This document shows, in pieces, positions 55,080-64,000 of a stretch of DNA of 64,000 bases. Position numbers and translations under genes: made by a program. Numbering within the stretch: the first letter of the stretch is position 1; each line of letters starts with the position of its first letter. The notes under the pieces are model-generated. The model ran no database searches, was not told the DNA's origin, and saw nothing but the letters and a program-made list of their open reading frames with translations. Source of the stretch: an uncultured Saprospiraceae bacterium (GTDB taxonomy: Bacteria > Bacteroidota > Bacteroidia > Chitinophagales > Saprospiraceae). The stretch covers positions 37,835 through 101,834 of the forward strand of contig CALFWO010000031.1 in assembly GCA_937928045.1 (NCBI GenBank). Direction: 5' to 3'.

Positions 55080-58000
55080 ATGCCCCGTGAATTTGCGAAA
55101 ATCAAAGATATTTATCTTCGTTTGTATGATTATAAATTTGATCATGGTCCAAGAGAAGAAAACCCGAATAAGGATAAGCCCAAATTTGTTGGCCGCAAAA
55201 ATATTAAGAAAAGACTGAGATTGTTGTTTGATCCTGTTCATTCTAAATCTGACCATGGAGCGTATTTGGTGACTGGTTATCGTGGCATGGGAAAGACAAG
55301 TTTGGTTCGAGAAAGTCTTAGTACGTTCAAGAAATCTGGAGAGATAGATACCTTCGAATTTTTCCTTTCACAAGATGATGTTCGAGACATAGATCTACTG
55401 AGGCAAATAGGCTGGAAGATAAGCGACTATGTTAATCAAAACGTACTCTCCAAATCTAAAGTGAATTCATTTCTCGCTTGGTTGCTATCCATCTTGTTCT
55501 TCGTTGGGATATTTATGGGCTTACTAGAGTTGTTTGTTCCTGGAGATACAAACCTAGGTAGTTTCTTCGGTCAGATTGTGGCGCCCTATAAATCCCATAT
55601 CGCAGAAGCTTCTCAAATTGTTATCGCACTTTTGTTTGCTACCAATTTTCTCCTGGGAGGGGTGATTAGCAAAGAATTCAAATACCAGATTTTGTTATTC
55701 TCGTTGTCTGGAGTTTTCTTCCTCGGTTTTTTAATTTTAGCTATTGTTCTTGCTTCAAATTGTGAAAAGGCCAATAACTTTATTTGCGTTCTATCCACAA
55801 GTATTCTTTTGACCATAATGATTCAGGGTGTGTTTTCACTTTTATTACCAGGAGCTCCTTTTTTGAATAGACCCTATGCAAACCAATACAGAGAGAAATA
55901 CACCAAGTGGGCAATTAATGGTGTCCTTTTAATTGCCAAATTGACTTTGGTTGGCTGTATTCTATATCAGAGTTTTCGCATTTTTGGTCTTGCCTTAGAA
56001 TTTCTTGCAGCCAATCTTTCGACAATATTCGTTGGAGATGCAGGGATATCAAGAGCGGTGTTGTTTTTCATTTTATTGGCTTTCGTTTTCGGTGCAGCCA
56101 ATACATTGATGTCTAAGTTGTTCATGTTCTTACCGAGTTACAAGTATAAAAAAGAGCTGAAGGAACTGTTGATAGATTTTGAAAGTCGATTGTATGCAAA
56201 TGTCACTCAAGAGAAAACGGGAGCTGGGCCAATAAATATTGGAAGTAATAATCCCTTAGGGATTCTGACCGGCAGGATTTTGAATTATTTTCAAAATGAA
56301 CAACGAAGTGTGAAAAACACGCTCAACTATCAAGTTGCAAGTACTAAAGAAATTGAACAATTCCTTTTTCGAATCTTAAGAAAAATAGAGCATCTTCGGA
56401 ATCAATATGAGCTAAGTTTATTTGGCCGAAATAAAATTCCAAAGTTTGTTTTTGTAATTGATGAATTAGATAAGGTTGAACCCAACTATTATTTTTCTCC
56501 AGGTGATCGAGAAACTGATGAGTTTGTTCAACAATCAGAAAGTTCTCCAGTGGTCGTTACAAAAGCACGAAAACGGCAAGAGGCGATCGCAAAGTTGTTG
56601 GCGAATTTAAAAAGTTTTCTAAATAATGCAGATGCGAAATTTATTTTTATTGGTGGAAGAGGAATGTATGATGCGGCGTTAGCAGATATTGCCGATCGGG
56701 AAACTTTTTTTAGCAGTATTTTTAATGAAGTAATTTATGTCCCAAGTTTTTTTAGAGATTCTATAACCAGGCAATCAGGGTTAAGTGAGTTGACAGAATA
56801 TTTTATTGCTCAGTATCTAGTCAAAAATTATATCCCGAAGAAAGATGATGAGAAGCCATTTAGAAATTTTCTTAAAGAAGTTTCTGGACAGAGCGATAAT
56901 CTAGGTGAAAAGCAATCTGCGGAATTCTTTAAGATTTATCATACACTGCAAAATTTCTTCATCTTTTGTGCCTATCGAAGCAATGGAAGTCCCAAGAAAT
57001 TGATTGAGATTTTTGAAAAATATGTTGTTGAGCTTGGCCCTAATGAAGTTAAAGAAATTAAAGAAAAGAATACCGGATACTTTTATACCGCTTCCAATAA
57101 TGTTGAAGAAAAGCAGCTGTTTCTTAAATTTTCCTACAAAAATCAATACGAGATAAATTTAACATCAAATTTGTATCGCCCTTACCTAATAATACATTCA
57201 AGGCATATGAAGTCGCTGGGAGATAAGTTATTATATTCCAGTGCGTTTTTGATGGATCATATTTTAAAATTTCACAGAGCGGCGTTTTCTTTTAGAAATT
57301 TGGAATTGATCCCGGATATTATTTTAGCGAATAAGGATCCGAATTTGAGACATTTTTTTCAAGACATTATGAACTTCTTGTCTAAAATGCATATTCGAGA
57401 AACGGTCAATGCAATTTATCAACATAAATTTTATAGCCGAGTTAAAAACGAACTAAAGTATGTGTCTAGAATTTCTGAATTTAGTTCAGCAGCGTACAAC
57501 TTTACACTCGATGAGTCTTATCATTTAAAGAGCTATTATAAGAAAAAACTTTCAGCCAAATATAAAGAGTATAGTAACTTAAGATCAAGTTCGGATTATA
57601 TACATTCTATAGGATATTTGCATTCAATTATTGGAGACTTGCATTATTACGATGAAGAATATGATGATGCTATAATTCACTATACAGATGCGATTCAACC
57701 CTTTATTACTAGAATCGCAAATTTGAACAGATTGCAACCTAACGAGTTTATTTTATATGCTCGATGTAAATTGGTGCTGGGTCTGTGTCTTGAAAAACTT
57801 CAATCTTATGACAAAGCCTACGGGGAATTTAGGAGCCTGATTTTAGAATCAAAGAATCATGGAGTGCCTGGGTTGAAAGCAAGAGGAGTTGTAAGAAACG
57901 ATGATTGGGAATTGCCATTTAATAGGATGCAAATCTTTTTAAGGCCGCATATTGCCTTGTTGAATGTAATTGAAAAAATGAGGGCAGATGGAATTACTTT

Positions 58001-59939
58001 TGACAACTTGGTTAGGAATATTGAAGAATACATCGATTTTCTAGGGATTGGAAATATGAAGATATTTCCCATGGAGGAATGTAACCTGATACCTAACTAT
58101 GAATTATTCGACAACAAAAGTAGTGGGTCAATTAGTCATGGAACTAGCCAAATTCTTCTACATCGAGCCTCCAAGAAAAAAGATAAAAAAAGGATTGTTT
58201 CTTTACTAACAGACTATTATTCTAATGTAGGCGACTTATTGTATTTTAAGAATAACATCTTTTACAGATTGTTTTATGTTGGAGAATTTAATTCAGAATC
58301 AACAATATTAGAGATAAAAGAACATCTGTCTCTTAAGAAAGAGAAGGAGGTAAATTCTGATAGCGGGAATCAAACTTCAAATCTCAGCGGCAAACAAGAG
58401 GAAACTAACAAAGATTACTTCCCATCGGCCTCTGCTTATATCTATTATATTCAAGCATTGCGATTTTTTATGATTCCTTATGTTGAGAATTTTATTCATC
58501 TTACAAAAAGAGGTGTAAATGATCCAGTCAATCTAGATGAGATAGGAGTCAGAAGTGAAATGCTGAGTTTCTTTCTAGATGAAAAACATTATGCAGTTCT
58601 CAATGCTACAGAACAAGTGGTTCTGGCAAATATTCTAAGTAAACTTGGAAATGCTGTTTTTGCTTGTATAAGGAATCGTCCTACGGATGTTCAAGATGAC
58701 TTTCTAAAAAAGTTACCGAAAGGAGATGCGACACTAAATGTGATTGACTTGTTTAATGAAATCGCCAATCCTGAAGATGATGAAAATCAAATAAACTTGT
58801 TGTCCATAGAACGTACGATATCTATCTACTTGTTAGCTTACACCTTTTACAAAAGGGCGGGAAGAGTCCATTTAGCATCTTTGCAGCTTAAGAAAATATT
58901 ATATCTACTTAGAGAGACAAGTACCAAGTTTGAACAAGAAAAATTAACAAATAAGGGATTAAAAGGGCACAAACTTGGTAACTTTATTCTGTGGGTAACC
59001 AATAAGATTTTAAGTGGTCTAACGAATATAACAGATGTTTCGAATCGCGCACAGATAAAGAAGAGTAGAAGTTCTGGAATTAAAGCTTTTGAAAATAAAG
59101 AAGTTAATTCTCAAACAGCCATTATTTACAACAATCATTCTACTTCACCAGATGTAAGAGAGGTGGTATTACTTGTTGAAACAATCAAATCAAATTTGTT
59201 TGAAGACTATTACGAAAGCATAAAAGAAGTACAGCCTATTTATGTCGGTGAATTCTCGCCAATTTCAGATATGTTGGTTCGGGTCTTTGAGCTTAAATAT
59301 CAAAGTGAAGTGGAATATGCTTTTCTAAATAAAATCTTAGATATAAAGCAAGATGAAATGTCGGAATTTGATATTGTTCAATATAGAAATAAAATTAGAG
59401 AGAAGATTGAAGTAAAAAAATCTAATGCTGAAGAAATTAAACAAGCCATCAATAATGGGTTTTTCTGTTTGTACGAAACCATAAGAATCTTGAATACCTA
59501 TGGTGTTGATTATATATTGAACTATTCCTTTTTAGCTGCTACTCACTATCGTTTGGGTAAATTCTCCTTAATGTTTGAAGCATTTGTGGCACAAGAAGAT
59601 CCGACCGATGTTGGATCAAAAATTGAGAAGGAGTTGACGCATTTGGTCGGAGATAATTTCCTCCATTATTCTGACCCATTCTTCCATTTTGACAAATCGA
59701 TACTTTACAATCAAAAAGCTAGAGAAATGCATTCCGGAGGCGATGCTTTTCAACAACACAATAGATCAATGTATAGCTTAGATGATGACTATAATGATGA
59801 ATTTATTCATTTTTGCGCATCTATTGAAAGGTTTAGAATTAACATTGGGACCGTTAGAAGTTCTATAGTTAAAGCCAATACACTTTTGAAGGAATCTTTC
59901 TTGCGGGAATATGATAATTATTTGTTTAAGAAAATGTAG
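55080..59939 (+). CDS. Giant KAP-like P-loop NTPase with transmembrane insertion and TPR C-terminus
   Basis: 1619 residues from the ATG at 55080 (a TTG at 55056 would add eight). Walker A is GYRGMGKTS at 66-74. Walker B FVFVIDELDKVEP comes only at about 456-468. Between them lie about six TM helices (about 127-150, 179-197, 201-226, 233-255, 279-312 and 325-350). A TM insertion between Walker A and B is the hallmark of KAP NTPases, so the membrane holds the ATPase. FIFIGGRGMYDAAL (about 523) is a sensor-like strand. The C-terminal 1000 residues are helical, with TPR-like repeats (about 840-930: IGDLHYYDEEYDDAIIHYTD, LGLCLEKLQSYDKAYGEFRS). KAP/STAND proteins often act in phage defence or signalling (family knowledge). 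No operon partner is seen. Confidence 0.8.
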   Translation: MPREFAKIKDIYLRLYDYKFDHGPREENPNKDKPKFVGRKNIKKRLRLLFDPVHSKSDHGAYLVTGYRGMGKTSLVRESLSTFKKSGEIDTFEFFLSQDDVRDIDLLRQIGWKISDYVNQNVLSKSKVNSFLAWLLSILFFVGIFMGLLELFVPGDTNLGSFFGQIVAPYKSHIAEASQIVIALLFATNFLLGGVISKEFKYQILLFSLSGVFFLGFLILAIVLASNCEKANNFICVLSTSILLTIMIQGVFSLLLPGAPFLNRPYANQYREKYTKWAINGVLLIAKLTLVGCILYQSFRIFGLALEFLAANLSTIFVGDAGISRAVLFFILLAFVFGAANTLMSKLFMFLPSYKYKKELKELLIDFESRLYANVTQEKTGAGPINIGSNNPLGILTGRILNYFQNEQRSVKNTLNYQVASTKEIEQFLFRILRKIEHLRNQYELSLFGRNKIPKFVFVIDELDKVEPNYYFSPGDRETDEFVQQSESSPVVVTKARKRQEAIAKLLANLKSFLNNADAKFIFIGGRGMYDAALADIADRETFFSSIFNEVIYVPSFFRDSITRQSGLSELTEYFIAQYLVKNYIPKKDDEKPFRNFLKEVSGQSDNLGEKQSAEFFKIYHTLQNFFIFCAYRSNGSPKKLIEIFEKYVVELGPNEVKEIKEKNTGYFYTASNNVEEKQLFLKFSYKNQYEINLTSNLYRPYLIIHSRHMKSLGDKLLYSSAFLMDHILKFHRAAFSFRNLELIPDIILANKDPNLRHFFQDIMNFLSKMHIRETVNAIYQHKFYSRVKNELKYVSRISEFSSAAYNFTLDESYHLKSYYKKKLSAKYKEYSNLRSSSDYIHSIGYLHSIIGDLHYYDEEYDDAIIHYTDAIQPFITRIANLNRLQPNEFILYARCKLVLGLCLEKLQSYDKAYGEFRSLILESKNHGVPGLKARGVVRNDDWELPFNRMQIFLRPHIALLNVIEKMRADGITFDNLVRNIEEYIDFLGIGNMKIFPMEECNLIPNYELFDNKSSGSISHGTSQILLHRASKKKDKKRIVSLLTDYYSNVGDLLYFKNNIFYRLFYVGEFNSESTILEIKEHLSLKKEKEVNSDSGNQTSNLSGKQEETNKDYFPSASAYIYYIQALRFFMIPYVENFIHLTKRGVNDPVNLDEIGVRSEMLSFFLDEKHYAVLNATEQVVLANILSKLGNAVFACIRNRPTDVQDDFLKKLPKGDATLNVIDLFNEIANPEDDENQINLLSIERTISIYLLAYTFYKRAGRVHLASLQLKKILYLLRETSTKFEQEKLTNKGLKGHKLGNFILWVTNKILSGLTNITDVSNRAQIKKSRSSGIKAFENKEVNSQTAIIYNNHSTSPDVREVVLLVETIKSNLFEDYYESIKEVQPIYVGEFSPISDMLVRVFELKYQSEVEYAFLNKILDIKQDEMSEFDIVQYRNKIREKIEVKKSNAEEIKQAINNGFFCLYETIRILNTYGVDYILNYSFLAATHYRLGKFSLMFEAFVAQEDPTDVGSKIEKELTHLVGDNFLHYSDPFFHFDKSILYNQKAREMHSGGDAFQQHNRSMYSLDDDYNDEFIHFCASIERFRINIGTVRSSIVKANTLLKESFLREYDNYLFKKM

Positions 59940-59965
59940 GCTTTTTTTTCATAAGAATTGATTTG

Positions 59966-60859
59966 TCATTCGATATAACGAATATTGTCTTTGCCAATGA
60001 TAAAATTAGATTTTCTAGCATCAGGACTGCTATTGAGTACAAGATTTATATCCGATAAAACCTCTTTGTCTCGTTTGAAATAAATATGATTGGTCAATCG
60101 AATAAATTTTGAGCCACTAGAATTGGTGACATCTATTCGTTCGAGGTTGTCAATAGATGCTAAGCCAAAGTCGTCTCTAAGGCCATCCAATCCCAAACGC
60201 TCTCGTTTATGAGATCTTTTGGATTTCTGCAACAAACGGTCTTTTCGATGAACGTACAAAAAGATGTTTTTACTAAGGCTAGGTAAAGTCGCCAAGGACT
60301 TTTCAAATACATCTAGGTCTAGATCACTTCCAGTAAAGATGATTTTCTCAATACTTACCGATCCTTCCGAATAATCTTTTACAATTCCTTCAAAAATTCT
60401 ATGTCCCATAGAATGACATAGAATGTATTTGTCAATATTGTTATTTTCCAAAATATTTCCTACAATAGGTTTGTAAAGTTTGCTGGTTTGAATTGCTTGA
60501 TTCCAGGAATTCACATAGTTCAATTCTTTAGTGTGCCAGACCACGGAAATGACCTTATCCATGCCTTCAATTTCCTTGAGTTTTTTGACCGTGTTTTTGT
60601 GATAAACATTTACACCACCAAGCAGGCTATGAAAATAAATTAACACTTTTTCACCATTCTTAATGTTAAGATAATCAGCGATAGTTTCTTGCTTATAGTC
60701 GCTGAAGTTTAGATTGGTTTTATCGGTTTTTAGTGACCAGGCCCCTTTGTAGTTTCCCAACTGAATAATTTCTCCTTTAATGTCAATGTACTTATATTCA
60801 GTGGTGGCAAATAATAATGCTGGGAAGCTTATTAGTAGATAAATTATTAATGTTTTCAT
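59966..60859 (-). CDS. Secreted alpha/beta hydrolase (DUF900-like)
   Basis: 297 residues. The signal peptide ends near LFATT (about 20). The alpha/beta-hydrolase nucleophile elbow is LCHSMGHR with Ser150. A lipase-like start is VLIYFHSLLGGVN (oxyanion-loop region), and later IIFTGSDLDLDVFE and FLYVHRKDRLL fit the Asp/His-side strands. A final His (LTNHIYF) is a candidate catalytic His. This resembles the DUF900 group, often lipases or esterases, but the substrate is unknown. The gene converges with the KAP-like NTPase gene, 26 bp apart. Confidence 0.72.
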   Translation of the reverse strand: MKTLIIYLLISFPALLFATTEYKYIDIKGEIIQLGNYKGAWSLKTDKTNLNFSDYKQETIADYLNIKNGEKVLIYFHSLLGGVNVYHKNTVKKLKEIEGMDKVISVVWHTKELNYVNSWNQAIQTSKLYKPIVGNILENNNIDKYILCHSMGHRIFEGIVKDYSEGSVSIEKIIFTGSDLDLDVFEKSLATLPSLSKNIFLYVHRKDRLLQKSKRSHKRERLGLDGLRDDFGLASIDNLERIDVTNSSGSKFIRLTNHIYFKRDKEVLSDINLVLNSSPDARKSNFIIGKDNIRYIE

Positions 60860-60948
60860 GCTTTATGTTTCAGTACAAAATATTTATTATTTACCCATGG
60901 ATTTTTACGAAATCCGGCGAGATATTCGACAGGCAGATTATTTAATTG

Positions 60949-61611
60949 CTATTCTTGAATTTTGACAAATGTTGATTTCCGATTATCTCTAACTAAAACC
61001 ATTCTATCTTGTCCAGTTTTTTTCGCCAAATATTCCCAAACCGTTCCAGCTTCAATAGCTCTATAAGTGTGCGACATGCTGATTGTGTAATCTAGAGAAG
61101 TATCTTGATTCACGGCACCTATGAAATTTGAAAATCCAATATAAGAAGCTTCGATAGAACCCGGACTTTGACCTTCTTTCCAAGGTAATACACAGTTGCC
61201 CTTTTCATTGGTAATTCCTCGTATGATTAACTTGTTTTCTAAATCTCTTAAAGTCAAAGATACGCCAACCAAAGGGCGATCATCTAAGTCCTGGACCAAA
61301 AGTCTTAGTACGTTATTAAATTTTGAACTGGCTTTATTTTTTGTCATTAATGAAATTCCTGCATCAAATGACTCGAAAGTCAAAATTAGTTTGCGATCGA
61401 GGAGTTGGTATTTTCCTTTGCCCTTCTGATTTGAATTTAAATCATCAGAAGCGTAGTTGTAAATAAATGTTCCGTCTTCATTCAGTTTCAGTTGTTGATT
61501 CACAAATGAAATCTGTCCCGGTAGAGCAGTGGAGTATAGTCCTGTGATTACTTTGGGGCTGCAACTCACACAAAGTAGAAAGAAGAGGAATATGAAAAAA
61601 ACATGTTTCAT
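60949..61611 (-). CDS. Hypothetical lipoprotein with carboxypeptidase-regulatory-like domain
   Basis: 220 residues with a lipobox (LLCVSC, Cys about residue 17). Residues 20-75 are a lipocalin-like or DUF-type strand set (QLKLNEDGTFIYNYASDD, KGKGKYQLLDRKLILTFESF). The second half has a carboxypeptidase-regulatory-like domain (LVQDLDDRPLVGVSLTLRDL, IIRGITNEKGNCVLPW, IEASYIGFSNFIGAV). These features are common in Bacteroidota surface lipoproteins. No enzymatic motif is visible. It lies 89 bp upstream of the hydrolase gene on the same strand. Function unknown. Confidence 0.6.
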   Translation of the reverse strand: MKHVFFIFLFFLLCVSCSPKVITGLYSTALPGQISFVNQQLKLNEDGTFIYNYASDDLNSNQKGKGKYQLLDRKLILTFESFDAGISLMTKNKASSKFNNVLRLLVQDLDDRPLVGVSLTLRDLENKLIIRGITNEKGNCVLPWKEGQSPGSIEASYIGFSNFIGAVNQDTSLDYTISMSHTYRAIEAGTVWEYLAKKTGQDRMVLVRDNRKSTFVKIQE

Positions 61612-61643
61612 TTAATGCGAATGATTTTCTTTTCTTTCGAAAT

Positions 61644-62114
61644 CTAAAGCGAATTGCGGAGCATTTTTTTCTGAACAACTATCTGTCCCAAGTGGTAATG
61701 ACTATGCTCAATTATTCCATGAAGGTTTCTAAAGTGATTGCCATATTTTTCATCTTCGAAATGTTCATTCATTTGATCATCCGGAATTTGCTCCACGAGT
61801 TTTGCAAATTTTTCTGCATTGCTCCACATCTCTTCTAGGAAGGATTCCCAGTCAGCCTGGTTTTCTATTGATGGACAATCAAAACTAAATTTATCCTTAA
61901 TATCCAAAGACCCACCTTCAAGCACCTTCATTGCTCCAACGTAGTAATATTGAATATGATAAGTCAATTTTGCAATACTATTCAATCCTTTAACTTCTGT
62001 GTTTGCTTCTTTAAATGAAAGATCAGTGAGTTGGCCTTTTAAATTGATCGCAGTCCAGTTGCCACCGAAATGAACATCTCTGAAATGTTTGGCGATTTGA
62101 GCGGAATTGGTCAT
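61644..62114 (-). CDS. DinB-family protein (DUF1572-like)
   Basis: 156 residues, the typical length of the four-helix DinB fold. The metal-binding His pattern is partly visible: HIQYYYVGAMKVLEGG (His near helix 2) and IIEHSHYHLGQIVVQKKM at the C-terminus (H-x3-H). DinB family members act as thiol-S-transferases or are of unknown function. No substrate is suggested by neighbours. It stands 32 bp upstream of the lipoprotein gene on the same strand. Confidence 0.85.
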   Translation of the reverse strand: MTNSAQIAKHFRDVHFGGNWTAINLKGQLTDLSFKEANTEVKGLNSIAKLTYHIQYYYVGAMKVLEGGSLDIKDKFSFDCPSIENQADWESFLEEMWSNAEKFAKLVEQIPDDQMNEHFEDEKYGNHFRNLHGIIEHSHYHLGQIVVQKKMLRNSL

Positions 62115-62224
62115 AGTCTTGAGAATTTGATATTGGTTTATCTAAGGTAGTCTAAATTTCATATGTTGAGAAGTTGGATGAATATAATTTTCTTTTCGCT
62201 TATATTTGAAGTTTAAGATCAGCT

Positions 62225-62734
62225 ATGCAAAGTTTGTTCAATCAACAATTTTCTACCGACAGATTGGAACTCTGTCAACTTAATGCTAAGGATTCAAGTT
62301 TTATACAAACCTTAACCAATTCTGAAGGCTGGTTAGAATTCATTGGAGATAGGGAAATTCGTAGCGAACTGGCAGCTGTAGCGTATATCCAGAAAATTGA
62401 AGATCTTCCCAAAGCTAAATACTGGAAAGTTGTAGAAAAATGTGACCAGCAAGCCATTGGAGTCATCACCTTAATTAAGCGGGATTATTTGGAGGATTAT
62501 GATATTGGATATGCCTTTTTGCCGGATTCCTTTGGACAGGGTTATGCGTTTGAAGCGACCGAAGTGATATTGAAAAAGGCACTTGAAAAATCCGCTAGTG
62601 GTTCTATTTATGCTGTGACAAAAGTAACGAATTTAAGGTCTATCAATTTGCTTACTAAGCTGGGTTTTGAAAATATTAAAAGTATTAACCCAGATGGTGA
62701 TGAGGTGGATTTATTTGCTATTGCTAAAAGCTAA
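62225..62734 (+). CDS. GNAT acetyltransferase (RimJ/RimL-like)
   Basis: 169 residues. The RimJ/RimL layout is clear: FSTDRLELCQLNAKDSSFIQ at the start, LEFIGDREIRSELAAVAYI, then the acetyl-CoA region VVEKCDQQAIGVITLIKRDY, YDIGYAFLPDSFGQGYAFEA (with the GQGYA pyrophosphate loop), EVILKKALEKSASGSIYAVT and NLRSINLLTKLGFENI. It probably transfers acetyl to a protein N-terminus or small molecule. The target is unknown. It is divergent from the dinB-like gene. Confidence 0.9.
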   Translation: MQSLFNQQFSTDRLELCQLNAKDSSFIQTLTNSEGWLEFIGDREIRSELAAVAYIQKIEDLPKAKYWKVVEKCDQQAIGVITLIKRDYLEDYDIGYAFLPDSFGQGYAFEATEVILKKALEKSASGSIYAVTKVTNLRSINLLTKLGFENIKSINPDGDEVDLFAIAKS

Positions 62735-62755
62735 TGTCCTTTCCTGTGTTTGCCG

Positions 62756-62782
62756 TGTGATATTGATTTACATAATATCACA
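62756..62782. terminator. 9-bp perfect inverted repeat after the GNAT gene
   Basis: TGTGATATT (62756-62764) and AATATCACA (62774-62782) form a perfect stem around a 9-nt loop, 22 bp past the GNAT stop. No T-run follows, so terminator status is uncertain. The TGTGA/TCACA ends resemble CRP halves but the spacing is wrong. Confidence 0.35.
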
Positions 62783-62933
62783 TCGGAAATTGACTGGACT
62801 CTGAAAGAGGGAAATTAATTAATCAAATATTTTTCAAAAATATCCTTGTTCAGGTACGGATTATAATTTTAACAGATGTGTACATTGTTAAAGATTAAAC
62901 TTTTGATAGTATATGTGAATATTTTGTTTTACT

Positions 62934-63000
62934 TGGCAATGTAATTGCCATATTTACTGTGAAAATAGATAGCCAGTAATTTTTATCATCAAAATTACTG
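62934..63000. promoter_or_regulatory. Palindrome and start-abutting hairpin in the leader of the metal-binding surface gene
   Basis: TGGCAATGTAATTGCCA (62934-62950) is a perfect 7-bp dyad with a 3-bp centre and could be an operator. CAGTAATTTT (62974-62983) pairs with AAAATTACTG (62991-63000), a 10-bp stem with a 7-nt loop that ends two bases before the ATG at 63003. If formed in mRNA it would affect ribosome access. Confidence 0.4.
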
Positions 63001-63002
63001 AC

Positions 63003-63968
63003 ATGAATTCCAACAATCTAACGCTTAAATATTTTTTTGCGATTCTTTTAATTTCCTTCTCTACAGTTCAAATTTTCGGTGCAAGTTCTTCCGCCAGTGC
63101 AAACGATTGTGGAACCATTGCAATTAGTAATGACGACTCATCAATTACAGTTTCTGGTTTATCAGCCCCAATAGTTGAGGTGAATATTTTTGATTTGGAT
63201 TATAACACAACTTTTTATTGTCTGGGAACATGCAATGCTACAGAAGTTGTCTCCGGATTGACCGCATCTACTTATACACTTAAGATAAAGTATTTTGACG
63301 ATGATTATAATTTGATTTGTCGAGTAGATGATATAATTACTTTATCTGGTGGCCCATGCGCGGATGCCGATATGGATGGTATTTGTGCGGAAGATGATTG
63401 TGATGATAATGATGCGAACTTTCCGATGACAGCAGGAACGCCATGCGATGATTTCAATTCGAATACGATCAATGATCAGATACAACAAGACGGATGTACT
63501 TGTCTTGGTATGCCATTACCTTGTACGATAGACAATGATGGTGACGGAGTTTGTGGTTTTGAAGATTGTGATGACAACAACCCGCAATTCCCAATGGCGG
63601 TTGGAACACCATGTGATGATGGTGACACAACCACCGAGAATGATGAAATACAATCTGATGGGTGCGATTGCGCAGGAACGCCAATAACAACAGCAGCGGA
63701 TTGTGATAATATTCTTGTAAGCAATGACGACTCATCGATAACAGTTTCAGGTTTATCGGCCCCAATAGTTGAGGTGAATATTTTTGATTTGGATTATAAC
63801 ACAACTTTTTATTGTCTGGGAACATGCAATGCTACAGAAGTTGTCTCCGGATTGACCGCATCTACTTATACACTTAAGCGTATGTGGCATCTTTCCATGT
63901 TTCGATGTTGGAATATACGAAATACTCGCGCTTCCCAATTTCGAACGTTCGTCCATTTCCATGTATGA
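63003..63968 (+). pseudogene. MopE-like metal-binding repeat surface protein, apparently truncated at 63878
   Basis: The frame reads 321 residues with a signal peptide (cut near FGAS). A 50-residue beta-unit (NDDSSITVSGLSAPIVEVNI to SGLTASTYTLK) occurs at about 40-93 and again at about 238-292. Between are two MopE/thrombospondin-like metal-binding motifs (DADMDGICAEDDCDDNDANF and DNDGDGVCGFEDCDDNNPQF). The second copy of the unit is identical over its last ~117 bp to the first. After AAG at 63878 the sequence switches to unrelated DNA and the frame runs into RMWHLSMFRCWN and stops at 63968. No T9SS tail is present. I read the gene as truncated by rearrangement or misassembly. Confidence 0.6.
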
Positions 63969-64000
63969 GGACGTTATCTTGTATTTCCGTATTGTCCAAT
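63874..64000 (-). CDS. C-terminal end of an unknown protein entering from the right edge
   Basis: On the minus strand a frame is open from the window end to a TAA at 63874-63876. It encodes 41 protein-like residues (NVLIHGNGRTFEIGKREYFV, then YSNIETWKDATYA). It starts exactly where the plus-strand surface gene loses its repeat homology, so this is the first sequence of a different gene beyond the junction. Family not recognised. Confidence 0.4.
   Translation of the reverse strand, partial: LDNTEIQDNVLIHGNGRTFEIGKREYFVYSNIETWKDATYA

Noticed and set aside
62756..62782. CRP site (TGTGA...TCACA)
   Set aside because: The half-sites are 17 bp apart rather than 6, and the pairing is better read as a hairpin.

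Overview
The window looks like a chromosomal segment of a Bacteroidota bacterium, most likely a Saprospiraceae/Lewinella-type member of Saprospiria (inference). The base composition is AT-rich and start codons lack Shine-Dalgarno motifs. Secreted proteins carry type IX secretion (T9SS) C-terminal sorting domains, there is a giant SprB-repeat adhesin, a hybrid two-component regulator (HTCS) of the Bacteroidota type, and a topoisomerase A subunit of the Bacteroidota form. I saw no rRNA, tRNA, CRISPR array or complete insertion sequence.

Left part (1-14.4 kb). The 5' end of a LytS-type histidine kinase runs off the left edge. It is divergent from two EreA/ChaN/TraB-like secreted proteins, the second of which is frameshifted. 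Housekeeping genes follow: uvrC, parC-type topoisomerase A, smpB, a YbjQ-family gene and a MacB/FtsX-type ABC permease. Among them sit an ECF sigma gene translationally overlapped with a membrane/beta-barrel protein, and a DUF547 lipoprotein. Two intergenic inverted-repeat elements built from GTTGAAAT motifs flank parC.

Middle part (14.8-42.7 kb). This holds a T9SS-exported deacetylase-like protein, a lipoprotein, a second ECF sigma/membrane beta-barrel pair, and a 1286-residue HTCS. Divergent from the HTCS is a same-strand run of four large envelope genes: an outer-membrane barrel, a 1972-residue FN3-containing protein, a 711-residue FN3 protein, and a 2587-residue SprB-repeat protein with a T9SS tail. 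A strong terminator closes this run.

Right part (42.9-64 kb). A TPR-CHAT protease-like protein converges on an ECF sigma/TPR-anti-sigma pair. Divergent from that pair is an unlisted 40-residue peptide with a double-glycine leader. Then come a helical-repeat protein of unknown function, a CsgG-like secretory component, a T9SS cargo with near-identical 188-residue tandem repeats, a lipoprotein amidohydrolase, a 1619-residue membrane-inserted KAP-like NTPase with TPRs, small enzymes (alpha/beta hydrolase, DinB, GNAT), and a MopE-like metal-binding surface protein. That last gene is abruptly cut at 63878, where an unrelated minus-strand reading frame begins.

The main candidates for undescribed biology are the CHAT/sigma/anti-sigma/GG-peptide neighbourhood (42.9-49.1 kb), the KAP-like NTPase (55.1-59.9 kb), the giant surface operon beside the HTCS, and the recurring ECF sigma plus single-TM/beta-barrel module. 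All functional statements come from reading the sequence by eye; no database search was run.
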